A stretch of 64,000 bases of DNA from contig JALGPY010000006.1 in NCBI GenBank assembly GCA_023055425.1, forward strand, positions 72,758,127 through 72,822,126. Reading direction: 5' to 3'. The translations under genes and the position numbers were made by a program. Position 1 is the stretch's first letter; the number at the start of each line of letters is the position of its first letter. A model generated the notes under the pieces. The model was not told the DNA's origin. It made no database searches and saw nothing but the letters and a program-made list of their open reading frames with translations. Positions 24,248-37,484 of the stretch are shown in pieces. Source of the DNA: Linanthus parryae. Lineage: Eukaryota > Streptophyta > Magnoliopsida > Ericales > Polemoniaceae.

Positions 24248-27070
24248 TGTAATACTCCACATTTTTAATAAGGGTAATTTCGTATTTTTACGCGACAATT
24301 CAGTTTTAGGCTGCGAGAAGTGATTTGGGTATTTTTTCTGGAATTTTATTAGTCCGGAAGCTCGTGTGAGCATTTTAATTTTTTTCGCGATTTGTTTTAA
24401 TTTTTCTAGATAACCTCGCGGTAGCGACTACCGCGTTACCGTGCACCTTCACCAGACCCAATCTTTTTCCATGAATCAATTAAATAATAAAACAAAACCC
24501 AATTTTCATCTTTTTCTTTCCTTCTTCTTCACGACCACGAAACCATCACCGCCTCCACCATTTTCACCGCCGTCAACTCCTCACCGTCCTGCCTCCTCCC
24601 TCCACAACCACTACAGCCGCCCCCACTCTCTCTCTCTCTCTCTCTCTCTCTTCGCCGGCGAACAACCACCAACACCACCGTGAGCACCTTCCTCCACCAT
24701 GCCCAACTTCACCACCATCACCTCCACCTTACTGCTCTTCTCTCCCTCTCTTCTCTCTCTTCCCAGTAGCATAACCACAGTCGCAGTAGCTAGGGTGACA
24801 ACCCAGCCACCGCACCACTGTCCCGTCGGCAAAGCAACCACCGTGCACCACCTCTGTTTCTCTTGCTCCCTCCATCACTCCCTTCTCCTTATCTCCCTCC
24901 CTCTGAATCGACCATAAAGCAGAAGAAGAAGAAGAAGCTGAAGCAGGAGCAGTAGCGACATAGGCCGAAGAAGACCGCCAACGCCGCCGAACCACCATAC
25001 TTTCCGGCGAAAGCTTGGCGCGACACAAACGGTGATGCCCAGGCCTTAAGACCTGTCACCCTTGACTTGAGGAGTCCCGAACAATTTCCAGGAAGTCTTA
25101 GAGGTGCCTAGAAGTGACCGGAGCTCCGCCATCAAACTCCATCTCCGACGGAAATTCAGACGGACCGACCCGCTTTTTTTCTTGATCAATTCTCGCCATT
25201 CTTGGCTTGGGTAACTCCTAAACTTCTCTATAAATCATTTTCAGTAGTCAAAATTATATTTTTATGGTTTGAATTAGTGTTTAGATTGAACAGTAGAGTA
25301 TTTCACCATGTGTGTTCATCGTGGGTTATGTTTCAGGGGGGGTGAATTGTCTCTTTTCAGAAACATCGGGTACTTGTTGTAGTTTTGCCAAAATCTAAGG
25401 GGGCTGCTGTCATTTATATTTCTAATATTTGGTTATTATTATCATATTTGATTCCAAGAAAATAAGATTAAATATTAAGAATATGTTTGTGAAAATCACT
25501 TTCTTGAAAAATGAGTTGATAAAACATTTGTGTATATATGTGTATATTTGGAAAATAATGCTGTATTCATATGGTTTGTTTGAATAAATAGTGAGCTTTA
25601 AATGTTTTTAGCAACAAACATAATTGTTTAAATTGAACGTTGAGTAAATAGTTCTCTAAAATTACTCTTTATAATCACTAATATTCTCTTATGCGATAAA
25701 GGTATATTTTCCTATTACTACTAGTGATTATAATAGTTCTTAAATATTATTTGCTTATTCTAATCATTAGTTATAAGTGTTATTTTGCTTATTTAATATC
25801 AAATTATTTCAAAAGTACTTGCTTATGTAAGTGTGTAGCTTAAAAACGGGGTTTATTGGGGATTCTAAGAGCTGAACTAGTAACCGAACTAGACGAGCAT
25901 TTCTTTATTTAGAAATATTGTCGTTGTGACTATATAATTGGTAATTTTAGGCGACGGGTTCGTGGGCATCGACTTCATCGACCATCCTACGTACTAACTG
26001 CCAAGTCAAATAAGGTGAGCTTATATGTTTAGCCTAGCGTGTCTTGCTTCTTTCATGTCATATTTTGATTTTATAAGTTTTCTCAAAATATATTGGTGAA
26101 TTACATTTGTCATACGTGATTTTATACTTGTCTCAAAATTGTATTTTTATGTGTTTCTTCTTGTCAAATTTGGACTTGTGATTACTATTCTTGGAAACTA
26201 TCACGAAATAATAATTCATTAACAACGTAAAGTGGAACACCGCACATACCTGATTCTATTACTATTTTGGAGGTGCTTTGTTGACCATTCAGGAAATCCT
26301 TTGTTGACCACTACTCTTTGGGAGGTCCTTTTTTGACCATTAAGGAGGTCATTTCTTGATCAGTACTATCTGGGAGGTCCTGTGTTGACCATTAAGGTGG
26401 TCATTTGTTGACCATTAATGTTTCAGGTACTGTGCTTAATAACTGGCTGCTTTGATTTATATTTGGAAACTGATAAAAAGATTTGTGTTCTAATTGGAAA
26501 ATGACATTTGTCAAGGACTTAATTGTAATTTTTACAGCTTTGGATATTGTCATTCGTGATTTGGTTATCCCTGTTGCTTTTATCGTTGCAAACTCTGATA
26601 AAGTTTTACTTATTCTCTGCCACTTTCACTTTATTTAACTTGTGTCCCGGCAGTTTATAGTCTCTTTCATGTTTTACATGCTAAGGTGTGTCTCACTCAG
26701 TATTTATTGCTGACTTTGAAAACTGCGGTTCTTTTTGTTTTCTTCCCACCGCGGGTCTAGGAGTTGTGAATTAAGGAATAGAAGGGGCGAGACTCACCTA
26801 GACTGATAACGTCACAATTAGTATCTAGTGTTGTTAGGTTATAGTATAATAATAAGCATCTTTTGTATAAGACTTCAGGTTTAATGTTTAATATTATATG
26901 TTTATGTTGTGGATTGTATTGCTTTTGATTTCCGCCACTTCTATTAAGCATCGCCCTCCCGGTCTTTTCTTGAGCCGGAAAAGGGGGTTGTTGGTCCATA
27001 AGACCCCTTCTTGTTGCAGTTTCCCGGACACGGTGCCCATGTATTTCCGGGCACCCCAGGTATCTGTTAC
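24248..27070 (+). repeat. Solo LTR K, about 2.8 kb, same family as the LTR of element L
   Basis: Starts TGTAATACTCC like L's TGTAATACCCC and has the same layout: a C/A-rich first part with CT repeats (24430-25030), an AT-rich middle, then the block TTGCTGACTTTG..AAACTGCGGT (about 26707) and TTGATTTCCGCC (about 26926). These align with 59529 and 59738 in L. No second copy, primer site or internal region follows, so it is a solo LTR inside element B. The right end, near TGTTAC at about 27065-27070, is uncertain by some 15 bases. Confidence 0.7.
26270..26425 (+). promoter_or_regulatory. Tandem W-box-containing repeats in solo LTR K
   Basis: A unit of roughly 25-50 bp with GGAGGTC and TTGACCATTAAGG variants is repeated about five times. 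Perfect TTGACC lies at 26281, 26304, 26333, 26385 and 26408. TTGACC/T is the core bound by plant WRKY factors. Binding here is inference. Confidence 0.55.
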
Positions 27071-27522
27071 TCTCTCGGTTTCTACGTTTTGAGCAATAAT
27101 TGTGGAGATCCACCGCTTACACATTTAAGCGAGGAAACCTCTTACTTTGATCTCTAAATTGGTTAAGGACAACGAATCGCTTAAGTGTCGGGGGTTTGTG
27201 TTTACTTTCATTAGCCATGTTTTGTCCTTCCATAACCTTGTTACATATAGTTTGTGTAGTATTGTGTTGGTATGGTTAGTGTAGATTGTGTTAGTGTCAT
27301 ATTGTGATAGTTTGATTTTTTTCTGCATTGTCCTGCACTTTTACACTATTGAGTCCCCCTACCCGACCGTTGTGAATAATAGAGTTGGCCAAAAGCATGT
27401 AGAGTCTAGGAAAATATGAAAAAAATAAAAAAAATAGAAAAACAGAAAATACGTAAAATGTAAATTTTTTGAGTTGGGCAATTGATGAAGCTTGAAATCA
27501 GAGAGATTTCAGCGAAAGAGTC

Positions 27523-28814
27523 TGAAAGTGTGAGTATGCAGTTGTATAAGCAGCTAAGATACTCTAGAAGGGGGGGGGGTTGAATAGAGTATGCAAACTT
27601 TTTGTAAAACTTGCTAGGAAGATGAAAAACTTGTACAAACAAAGAATTTCAAGGCCTTGAACATAGGTTCAAGCCTTTGAAGTAGATGCAGAAAGAGTAT
27701 GGCAAGTATGTCATTTTTCAAGGCCTTGAAAACAAGTTCAAACCCTTGAAAATAAACAGTTCTTGTATGCTTCAAAATCACTGAAAGTAAATGAACTGAA
27801 AATGCACAAGACAAGTGATTTATAGAGTTCAGTCCACTTGGACCTACGTCTCTACCTCAGGGATTAGATCCTTGCAGGATTTTCAACTCAATTCTTATTA
27901 ATCAAAAGCTAAGCCCTGGAACTCAAGCACAGAGAGTTCCCTTATTCTGTTACAGCTTGTGGTTTTCCCTAACCTATCTAGTACCTACTCTAGCTAACTG
28001 ATTAACTAAGAATTCTCTAATGTTCACTTTTAACAATCCTTGAGAATGAATGTAGAAATGATACAGAAATAATTTACCGATATAGCTCTATACAGAAGAT
28101 CACTTCAGAGTAGAAAACTGCATTGAAATGCAGTGAACTTCTGTGAAGATTGGAAGAGATGAAGAACTTATTTGATGCTTGTCAATCCAGAATACTTTCT
28201 CTGTATTTGCCCGTTAAGTATTGTGTCTTGTTGCTTCGAATTCGAGCTCTATAAATACTTCAAACAGCTCTGCAAATCTCCCCAGATTTTCAGCAACAAC
28301 CTTCCTATTTTGTAGGCAACAGAGTTTTGACTTCTTTGAAATCTTATCCAACGGTTGAATGATCACAATCTTCAGAGATATTGTTGTAAAATTTTATTTA
28401 ACCACCGTGAGAAGATGTCATACACGTCTGATTGATCACGGGATCAAAGTATTCCAGTGTTTCCAAATCTGCAGCAATACAGTTTAGGAAATAATCCTGT
28501 AAAACTTAGAAACAAAATTTCCTGCATTATCATGGTCAAACAGATGATATATTGTGTTTCAAAACATGTTAAATGACTTGTCTTTCATCATCTAATAACA
28601 GATAATCAAAATTATGCAAGAGAAAGAATAAATAAAATCAGAGAGTTAGCAGGAAACTTATGCATTCCGGTTAAGCAGTTTCAAGGCTTTGAATTCAATT
28701 TCAAGGCCTTGAAAATAGCCAAACTATTTTTAAGCCTCTGAAGCTGATTCAAGGCTTTGAAAGGTCTTTCAAGGCCTTGAAATAGCCTCAAGTCTTGAAC
28801 AACCCGAGCTTTCA
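27523..28814 (-). repeat. 3' LTR of element D (1,292 bp)
   Basis: In element orientation it begins TGAAAGCTCGGG and ends CACTTTCA. Flanking DNA on the left ends in GAGTC. The first 150 bases hold a row of TTCAAGGCCTTGAA-type palindromes. A TATA-like CTATAAATC lies at about 27816-27824 on the minus strand. The polypurine tract GGGGGAG precedes it at 28817-28825. Confidence 0.85.
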
Positions 28815-29127
28815 ATCTCCCCCTTGATGAAAGACAAAACTAAATTCTGTTTGATCCTTAGTCTCTGGAAATAAACTGATTAGTGCACAGTTAAAAAACA
28901 CAGTATTCCAAAAAGATCCAACTTATTGAAATACCAACATAAACACATAAATAGTTCAGCAGATAAAACCAAATAATCGTAAGACTAGAATCTAAAACCT
29001 AGAATTTTCTCCCCCTTTTTGACTTTCATCAAAAAGATGGAAGATGTTGGATCAAGATTCTGGAAAATTTTGAAAACAAAAAGAAATATTTAAAGAAAAG
29101 AGGATATGGAAGAAAGAATAGGCAAGA

Positions 29128-30814
29128 TTAAGGGGTTTGATCTTCATCTTCATCCTGATCTTCTTCCTCTTTCTCATTGTCTTCTTCATCAGTCTTGTCT
29201 CGCTCTTCCTGTTCCTCTGCAATCCCTCCTGCAACAGTTGCTTCTTCAGTCTTGTCTTTTTCAGCAGCCTTTGGATATTTCTTCTTATTCTTCAAAGTGA
29301 TCAGCAGCTCATCTGAATTAGGGCTATTGGCTTCATCTTCTGTCTGTTCTGCTGTCTGCTTTCCCTTGTCTGAAACATGAGTAGCTTCTTCCTGGTCTGA
29401 ATGCTCAATAGGAAAATCCTTGTCTGAATCTCCTTTCTTTGTTCCTTCACGATCCTCAGGAACATCAAGCAAGGTCATGCTTCTGAAGATACTTTCCACC
29501 ATATACTTGACTTGTCCCATATCACTCTAGTCCAAAACCTATAGCTTTGACATCCTCCATGTCAAGTTCCAAACCATCAAGTTTTTGATTTTCTGTAGGC
29601 TGAGAAGTCTGACTTGAAGTGGGAGTCAAGGTCTTGGGCTTAGAAAATTTCATTGCACCTAGTTCTGCTTCAGTCAGGTATGAGTAAAGTTTCCAAACTT
29701 TCTCTTTTGTTTTCACAACTCCAATTTTCTCAAAGGCTTTCTCATTGAGTTCCTCACAACCAGATGTGACTGATTCCCCTCCAGTAAAAGGGATATCAAA
29801 ATGATCAAAGAACATGGTGAGGAGTCTTGCATATGGTAGGGGTGAATCCTCTTACTGGTTAGGCTAAAGAGCATGTTTTCAAGAACTAGTATTGGAAGAT
29901 CAATCTCATAGCCATGAATTACCAGATACATGATGTGCATCATTCTCTCAGTCACCAACTCTCTTGAGTGCTCTCTAGGAAAGACACATCTCACCAGTAT
30001 AGTGTGAAGGATTTTGGCTTCAACATTCAACACAGAATGTGTTAACTGTTTGGCTGAGGTTGATATATTTGGAAGAAAGAATTCTTCTTTGGCTAGCTTC
30101 AAAGTTTCTGACTTTGGTGGATGGTTTCTAGTGTCATACCTCTTTGAACAACCTAACACATTGGAAAACTCAGAGTGATCTAGTTCAATTACTATCCCAG
30201 CAACTTTAGATTTGATCACCAAGTGCGCAGATCTCTTAACTTGGGTTAGGTTCAGGTAGAAGAGTCTGGTGAGTCTGGAGTAGGCTATTTCTCTAGGATT
30301 CAACATACACTACAAAGAACTCTTCTTTAGCATAGAGCTCGAGTTTCATGTGTTCCAACACATACTTATTAACCAAACTGCAGAAACCAATAGATCTTGA
30401 AGCAAAACTATCTAACCACTGACCTTTAGAGATTTTTGAGACAAACCATGTCTCATCTGGAGCTGTGTTCTTTGTTGAGACTTGAGAATAGATCTGCAAT
30501 GCCTTCTCCAATTGTCCTTCTGGTTGTGCTTCTGTCACCTTCCCTTTCCCTTTTTCTACCTGAGTTGCTTTCTTCTTCACCTTCTTTGAACTGGTAGGCT
30601 TTGTTTCTGGTTGCTTTTATGTAATAGCCTTCTGCTTCTTCTGCTTTTCTGATGAGGAGGTTGTAGCCTTCTTGATCTTCTTATTTGGTGGAGGAGGATC
30701 TTGAACAGACTCTGCACTAGGAGTTCTGGAGCTAGAGTCTCCACTGACTTCTTGAACCTCTTCTACTGCTGCTTTTCTCTTCTTTTCTGAGACAGGTTTC
30801 GAACCTCCAGCCAT
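29128..30814 (-). pseudogene. Sirevirus extra ORF (env-like position) of D, broken
   Basis: It lies between RNase H and the 3' LTR, where Sireviruses carry an additional, sometimes envelope-like, gene. It starts MAGGSKPVSEKKRKAAVEE. The N-terminus is Lys/Ser-rich and disordered-looking, and the middle about 300 residues are folded-looking, with LTHSVLNVEAKILHTILVRC and ERMMHIMYLVIHGYEIDLP. The C-terminus is very acidic (Asp/Glu runs). Stops at 30617 and about 30293, a frameshift near 29815 and a stop at 29520 break it. I see no clear signal peptide or membrane segment, so an envelope function is not supported. Confidence 0.72.
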
Positions 30815-31331
30815 ATCTTGTGCTCATTAGGGTTAGGGAGAAGAAAAGAGAGAGATGGAATGATACGGAATGAAGGAGAAAAGAAGAGGATACATACTGA
30901 AAGAGTTTGAGTTTCAAAAGGAAACTAGTATCTCTTCTGATTTTCAAAAAGATTTGGACAGATCATATAAATTTCAAACTATTATGCCATTGGAAAATAG
31001 AATATACTAATACTATTTTTGGCTAAATCAAATTTTTGAAAAGGGTAGGGGCTATATCTGCAGAGATATCACCAAATATAGAATGATCCAAGTTTATTGA
31101 CTATTGGTGTAACAGATTCATTTTCAAGGCTTTGAAAAGGTTTTCAAGGTCTTGAAATACTGTAACACTGCAACAAGTAAAGGTCAAGTCTTTGAACTGA
31201 TTTTCAAGGCTTTGAAACTCAGTTCAAACCTTTGTAAACACATACATCTTACCTTTCTTACCTTATGCTCCCCCTAAACCAAGGCAGTCTTATTTAGCAT
31301 TCCCAATTCCAATCTTAGAGCTGAAAATATT

Positions 31332-34250
31332 TCATCTGCTAATGGTTTGGTGAAGATATCTGCAATTTTGCATGTTAGTAGCAACAAATTCAAGAACAAT
31401 ATCACCTTTCTCGGCATGATCTCTGATGAAATGGTGTCTGACATCAATGTGCTTGGTTCTTGAGTGTTGCACTGGATTCTTTGTAATTAAAATTGCACTA
31501 GTGTTGTCACACTTAATAGGTATGCCTCTGAAGTCAAATCCAAGGTCTTTTAGTTGTTGAGCAATCCATAGCACTTGTGAGCAACATGCTTGTACAGCTA
31601 TATATTCAGCTTCAACTGTTGATAGAGCATTTGAATTTTGTTTCTTGGAATGCCAACTAATAAAGGATGATCCAATGAATTGACAAGTTCCAGAAGTGAT
31701 TTTTCTATCAACCCTGTAGCATGCAAAGTCAGCATATGAAAAACCACTCAAAGAGAAGTTAGAATGTCTTGGATACCAAAGCCCTAAGTCTTTGGTACCA
31801 TTGAGATATCTGAATATTCTCTTCACAGCAGTTAAGTGTGATTCTTTTCGATCAGCTTGGAACGTAGCACACATGCATACACTAAACATAATAACTGGTC
31901 TGCTTGCTGTCAGATAGAGTAATGATCAAGTCATGCCTCTTTACTCTTTTACATTGACACTCTTACCCGATTTATCCTTGTCTAAGGATAGTGTAGAGCT
32001 CATTGGAGTCTTGGATTCTTTGCATTGAGCCATGCTATACTTATTTAGCAAGTCTCTTGTGTACTTGATTTGATTCAGAAAGATTCCCTTCTTCAATTGA
32101 TGTATTTGAAGTCCTAGGAAGAAATTTAATTCTCCCATCATGCTCATCTCAAATTCCCTGCTCATAAGACTTGATAATTCTCTTCATAATTGATAATTAG
32201 TAGCTCCAAACAGTATATCGTCAACATATATTTGGACTACAAGTAAATCTTTCTCATGAGTCTTAATGAAAAGAGTATTGTCTACTAAACCTCTTTTGAA
32301 CCTTGAGCAATTGAAGCAAAAGTTTCCTCATAATCAATACCGTCTTCTTGATTTTAACCTTCAGCAACTAACCTTACTTTGTTTTTGACTACATCGCCAC
32401 TTTCATCCAACTTGTTTCTGAATACCCATCTGGTACCAATGACAGACTGGTTTGTTGGTGCAGGAACCAGGTTCCAAACCTTATTCCTCTCAAACTCATT
32501 GAGTTCACTTTGCATAGCAATGATCCAGTCTGCTTCTTGTAAAGCTTCTTTCACAGTTTTTGGTTCTACAAGAGAAATAAAAGCATTAAAAGCACATAAG
32601 TTCTTCAACTGTGATCTAGTTTGTGTACCAGTGGTTGGATCTGATATGATATCATCAGCTGGATGGGATGAGAGATATTTGAATCTCTTTCTTGGAGACC
32701 ATGGTTCAGGTTCTCCATAGATATTTTTTGGTCTTGAAGTAGTGGATTTGTCACTTGAATCCTTCTGTTCATCTTTTTCAAGGCTTTGAGCTGTATTTTC
32801 AAGGCCTTGAGAACTATTTTCAAGATCTTGAAAATGTCTTCTGTTTTCCTCTGAGTCTTTCTTGAATTCAAGTGGATTCTCAGTCTCTTCCTCTGATTCA
32901 TGCTTGTTCAAATTCAAATCTGCAAAACTTTCACTGAAAGAGCCATTATAGCTTTCATCAAAAATAAGATGAATGCTCTCTTCAACCAGTTGGGTTCTTT
33001 TATTGTAAACTCTATAAGCTTTGATATTCAGAGAGTAACCAATAAATATACCTTCATCACTTCTTGCATCAAACTTACCAAGATTGTCTTTTCTATTTTT
33101 ATGGATAAAACAAGTACATCCAAAGGGTCTGAAGTAAGAGATGTTTGGCTTCCTCCCTTTGAATAGTTCATAGGGGGTCTTCTTTAGAATAGGTCTGAAC
33201 AAGCGCCTGTTCAAAATATAATTTGATGTATTCACAGCTTCTGCCCAGTAATGTTTTGGCAACTTGTTCTCAAGAAGCATTGTATTTGACATATCTTCAA
33301 GAGTCCTGTTCTTTATTTCAACAACACCATTCTGTTGAGGAGTTCTTGGAGCAGAAAAGTTGTGAGAAATACCATGCTTATCACAGAATAAATCAAATTC
33401 TAACTGATCAAACTCTCTACCATGATCACTTCTGATTGAAGCTACAGGTAGGTTTTTCAAGTTTTGAAGTTCTCTGCAAAGCTTTGAAAATTCAGAGAGT
33501 GCTTCAGATTTTTCTTTGAGAAACATAACCCAAGTGCATCTAGAAAAATCATCTACAACAACTAGCATATACCTTTTAAATTTTGGAGTAGGATTCTTCA
33601 TAGGACCACAGAGATCCATATGGTAATTCAATTGGTCTAGTTGTATTTACAAACTTCTTTGGCTTGAAGGAGCTTCTGGTCTGCTTTCCTTGTGCACAGG
33701 CTTTGCATAACTCATCTTCCTTTAACTTGGTGGATGGCAACCCTCTTACCAAGTCTTTGGAAATCAACTTGTTCAAAGTATGCAAACTGATATGACCAAG
33801 TTTCCTGTGCCAAAGCTTTGAATCCTCTTTCAAAGCCTTGAGACACGTCCAACTTTCACCTGCAACTTTGTTAGTCTGAAAAATATAAACATTGTTTGAT
33901 CTAGAGGCTGTAAGAATGCAATATCCTGATTTCTCATTTTGCACCACACACATCTCTTTATCAAAGATAACTTTGTTACCATTATCACAAAGCTGAGATA
34001 CACTAAGTAAGTTAAACTTCAAACCTTCAACCAGATAAACATTAGAATAGAGTTTTCAGAATTTGTACCAACTTTTCCAATACCAAGAATATTGCATTTT
34101 CCTTTCTCACCAAGTGTTATTGAACCTTCTGATTGCTCCTTTAATTATGAGAATAGAGATCTTTCCACTCATGTGTCTTGAGCAACCACTGTCCATGAAC
34201 CACTTCTATTATTTGGTGACAACCTGCAAGCACCAATCACTGCCTTACCT
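31332..34250 (-). pseudogene. Pol of element D, broken, with internal reverse-transcriptase deletion
   Basis: Protease motif WFMDSGCSRHMSG at about 34200, GAG-pre-integrase 34022-33576, and integrase core in the 425-codon frame 33631-32354 (MDLCGPMK, RSDHGREF, PQQNGVVEIK). That frame runs on through a Gln/Leu/Glu-rich linker into the start of reverse transcriptase. Near 32310 GIDYEETFA joins directly to sequence that in E lies about 280 bp further on, so the fingers/palm part is deleted. The YVDDI box (about 32215) and RNase H (31889-31332) remain. Pol cannot function here. Confidence 0.85.
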
Positions 34251-35882
34251 AGCTGTTAGACCAAGTGTGGAATTTGGATTCATATTCAGGATCAACCATG
34301 TTAGGTGGTCTAACCCCTTTAGGAACCCAAATATGCTTAACCTGTCCTTTAAGTTGAAAAGGAAAAGTGTTCCTCATTATGTGAGGGTCTCTTCTTCTAA
34401 AAGGACAAGTCATTTCAGCAAGAGTAATCTTTTGTTTCTCTAAATCATCAACCTGATTTCTTAGATTAACAAGGCTGTCACTCACAGAGGAGTTTTCAAT
34501 GACTACTTCCTTGACTTGTGTTTTCAAGGCTTTGAAACTAGTTTTCAAGGCCTTGAAATCACTGTCATTTTTCTTCTGAGAAATTTCAAGATTCTGATTT
34601 AGGCAAACAAGTTGTAGATTTTCTTTTGCTTGCTCATGAACTTTTTCTTTAAAAAGCTTGATCTCTTTCAGATAATCATCCTCATTTAAAAGCATTGTTC
34701 TGAGATATTCTGAAAGAGCTTCTTTTGGCATTGAAATTAAACAGTTTACCATTACCTCAATTTTCTTTTCACAACTCTCATCATGCTTGGCCATGAAGCA
34801 TAGATTGGCATGTTTTTCTTCAGATTCAGATTCACTAGAGCTATCTGAATCACTCCATGAAGCTATCTTGGCTTTCTTTCTTTTGTCACGATCTTTCTTC
34901 TGAAAGTTCTTGCTCTTTTTGTGTGGACAGTCTCTTATCAAGTGTCCTGCATCACCACACTCAAAGCAATTCATAACTTTTGACATGTTCTGTGAAGAGG
35001 ACTTACCTTTGTAATCCTTGCTGCTGGATGGTCTATGCCTTTCCCTGTTGAATTCTTTATTTCCAGAGTTTCTCTTCATTTCGAGAACCCTTGTCAAGGC
35101 TTTGGAAATTATGGCAATTGGATCTTCATCATTACCATCCTCAGTTTCAAGGCTTTGAATTCTCTCATTCTATTTGGCTTTGAGGGCTAGATTTTTGACA
35201 CCTTCTGCGAGTTCTCCATCAACTTCATTCATAGATATCTCATGTGTCAGGAGCTTCCCTTGTAGGTCATCAAGTTGTAAAGTTGAGAGATTCTGAGCTT
35301 CTTCAATAGCTGTGGTTTTTGGTTCCCATTTTGCCTTTGGAAGACTTCTGAGAATCTTCCTCACATATTCGTCATTGGAAAAATGTTTTCCCAGTGAGTC
35401 AAGGTTCTTAACAATATCAGTGAATCTCTTGAACATATCTCTCATGGACTCATATGCATTCATCTTGAACATCTCATATTGTCTGAGATAAATATTGATC
35501 TTGGTTTGCTTGACTTGACTGGTTCCTTCAAAGGTAACCACAAGTTTATCCCAGATTTCTTTAGCAGTTGTGCATCTAGAGTCCTGTTGAATTCATATGT
35601 ACTCAAAACACAATACAAAATGTTAATAGCCTTGTCGTTCTTAGAAAATTGCTCTAATTCAGAATAGGAGAGTGAGTCTTATGTTTTGGTAGTTCTGATC
35701 CCATCTTTCTCTGTGTAGAAAGAATGAGGTCCATTTTGGATAATGGTCCAAAGCTCTAGATATTGATCAATGATAAACATTTTCATGAGAGCTTTCCAGT
35801 GAGCAAAATTTTCTCCACAAAACAGAGGAGGTCTGTTAGCAGCTCTTCCTTGTGAGAAACCACCATCACCTGCAGTACTCAT
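34249..35882 (-). pseudogene. Gag of element D, broken
   Basis: Starts MSTAGDGGFSQGRAAN at 35882, right after the primer site. Stops and shifts occur near 35679 and 35100. The longest frame (35097-34249, 282 codons) holds the intact zinc knuckle CFECGDAGHLIRDC and the FKALKTSFKALKTQVK repeat. The second knuckle is lost in a short deletion that leaves only TCPFRR. Confidence 0.82.
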
Positions 35883-35932
35883 GATCACCAGATGGTTAAA
35901 TCTTATACAGTGATACAAGCTCTGATACCAAT

Positions 35933-36341
35933 TGAAAGTGTGTGTATGCAGTTTTATAAGCAGCTAAGATACTCTAGAAGGGGGGGTTGAATAGAGTATG
36001 CAAACTTTTTGTAAAACTTGCTAGGAAATAATCCTGCAAAACTCAGAAGCAAAGTCAAACAGATGATATTCTATGATCAAAAGTGTTAAAATAATATGTC
36101 TTTCATCATCTAATAACAGTGACTCAAACAAATGAAAGATAGAGAGGAAATCAAACTCAGAGAGTTTGCTGGAAAACTCCCCCTGAGAATGTTCATACAG
36201 GTTAAGCAGTTTCAAGGCTTTGAATCCAGTTTTAAGGCCTTCTATTTTCAAGCCTCTGAGAACTGATTCAAGGCTTTGAAAGCTGGTTCAAGGACTTTAA
36301 ATAGTTGAACTATTTCAAGTCTTGCACAACCTGATCTTACA
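35933..36341 (-). repeat. Chimeric 5' LTR of D (409 bp)
   Basis: Its first about 315 bases (36341 down to about 36025) match the head of E's 3' LTR (TGTAAGATCAGG...). Its last about 95 bases match the tail of D's own 3' LTR (GCTTATAAAACTGCATAC). The join is at TTTCCTAGC (36021-36028), where both parents share TTCCTA. The middle of the LTR, about 880 bases, is absent. The outer flank, read on the minus strand, is CACGA. Confidence 0.8.
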
Positions 36342-36346
36342 TCGTG

Positions 36347-37484
36347 TGATTGCTCCACACATTTTCATCTTTCTCCAAGGATGAATCTTGGAAGATCATG
36401 AAACAAGATGTATATACACTCTCTACATTGCAACTCTTTGTGTTTAGACTAACATGGCTTTGTAGGAGATTTAAAGTATGTGAAACACCTGGTCTGGGTA
36501 TCCTAAGAGCTGAAGTGTCACGACTCTTTGAGTTGAAGTTCCCCCTGAGCCTCTTGAATTCGTGTGACACCGTGAAGACTGTAATCCCTTCGATGTTTCA
36601 GAAACGTTCTGGTTTAGAAAACTCGATGGAATTAGTTTTCCTCTATCTGTTGGAGTGAACACTAAAAGCCATGCTTTTTGTATTGGATTATTTGAATTGA
36701 AATGTATGAGAATAGTTTTGGGCAATGTTTTATGCATAGTTGTCTATTATTCTACATAGTAGAAGATCTGGTGTGTAGAGTCTAGCTTCCACACAAAAGA
36801 TCATATCTTCGATTCTTGTGGAATGAAATTTATGAGTTCACAATCTAGATAAAATTAGACAAACCATCGGAACGATTGTAGCACATTGTTTTAGTATGCC
36901 GGTCTTGGCTACCGGAAACGGTATAGTTCATACAATAGTTTCAACTATATGTGCTAGTATACTTTGTGTATATTGAACATGACCAAGTTGAGATCATTGC
37001 CTTTGTACTGACATAACAAGACAAGTTGCGTCTCATGGTTATTATGATTACTTATGCTCTTAATCATTACGTAGTTAATATGCACATGTATTTAATAGTT
37101 ATTACTTTGACAAGTCATGTGAGTGAGATTCCTAAGGAGTCAATACCTCGATGAGTTGGGTGATACTATTGAGTCCATGGTGTAAATTGATGTATCAGAG
37201 CAATCCATGTCCCAGTTATGATATTGATGAAATCTCCTTGATGAAGCTTATAAGTTTTGATCGTGTCAAACCCTGCAAGTAGATTACTTGATAATCTGGA
37301 CATGTCAAATAAGTTAAGTGGTAAGGATCAATGATTTGGAAAGAGTTCGATTAAATGAATTAGTTAGTAATTAATTTAATCGACAGATATATGTAATCTT
37401 AACATGGGGAGTTAATAAGCATTTAATAACATGAGCTCGAAATATTTTTGTTGAGAATACGGACAGAAGTGCAATAAGAGTTAT
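36347..37484. other. No gene seen
   Basis: AT-rich sequence without a recognisable coding family. Parts (36780-37450) read like a decayed transposon leader, but no terminus or primer site could be fixed. Confidence 0.4.

Larger units (their letters stand above)
20828..27522 (+). mobile_element. Non-autonomous tRNA-Asp-primed LTR element B, nested and interrupted
   Basis: Complete 5' LTR (20828-22557), primer site, one decayed ORF, then a 3' untranslated region split by solo LTR K (24248 to about 27070) and resuming to 27522. There Sirevirus D is inserted after GCGAAAGAGTC. The same point in element A continues GTGAAAGAGTCTCTGAG, so the host sequence at the D insertion is known. A 3' LTR does not follow in place; an inverted LTR scrap at 39686-39771 may be what is left of it. 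Confidence 0.8.
27523..36341 (-). mobile_element. Sirevirus-type Copia element D
   Basis: Minus-strand order: 5' LTR (36341-35933, chimeric and internally deleted), Met-type primer site (35928-35917 region, ATTGGTATCAGAGC), gag, protease, integrase, reverse transcriptase with an internal deletion, RNase H, extra ORF, polypurine tract, and 3' LTR (28814-27523). The extra ORF after pol, three separate AGGGGGAG tracts and a long Gag are features of Sireviruses. All genes are interrupted. It is inserted in the 3' part of element B. Confidence 0.88.

Noticed and set aside
24441..25028. Similar low-complexity frames in solo LTR K
   Set aside because: Same C-rich LTR segment as in L, not conserved in frame between K and L.
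29106..29380. Ser/Leu-rich plus-strand frames opposite the D extra ORF
   Set aside because: Antisense shadows of the acidic C-terminus of the extra ORF.
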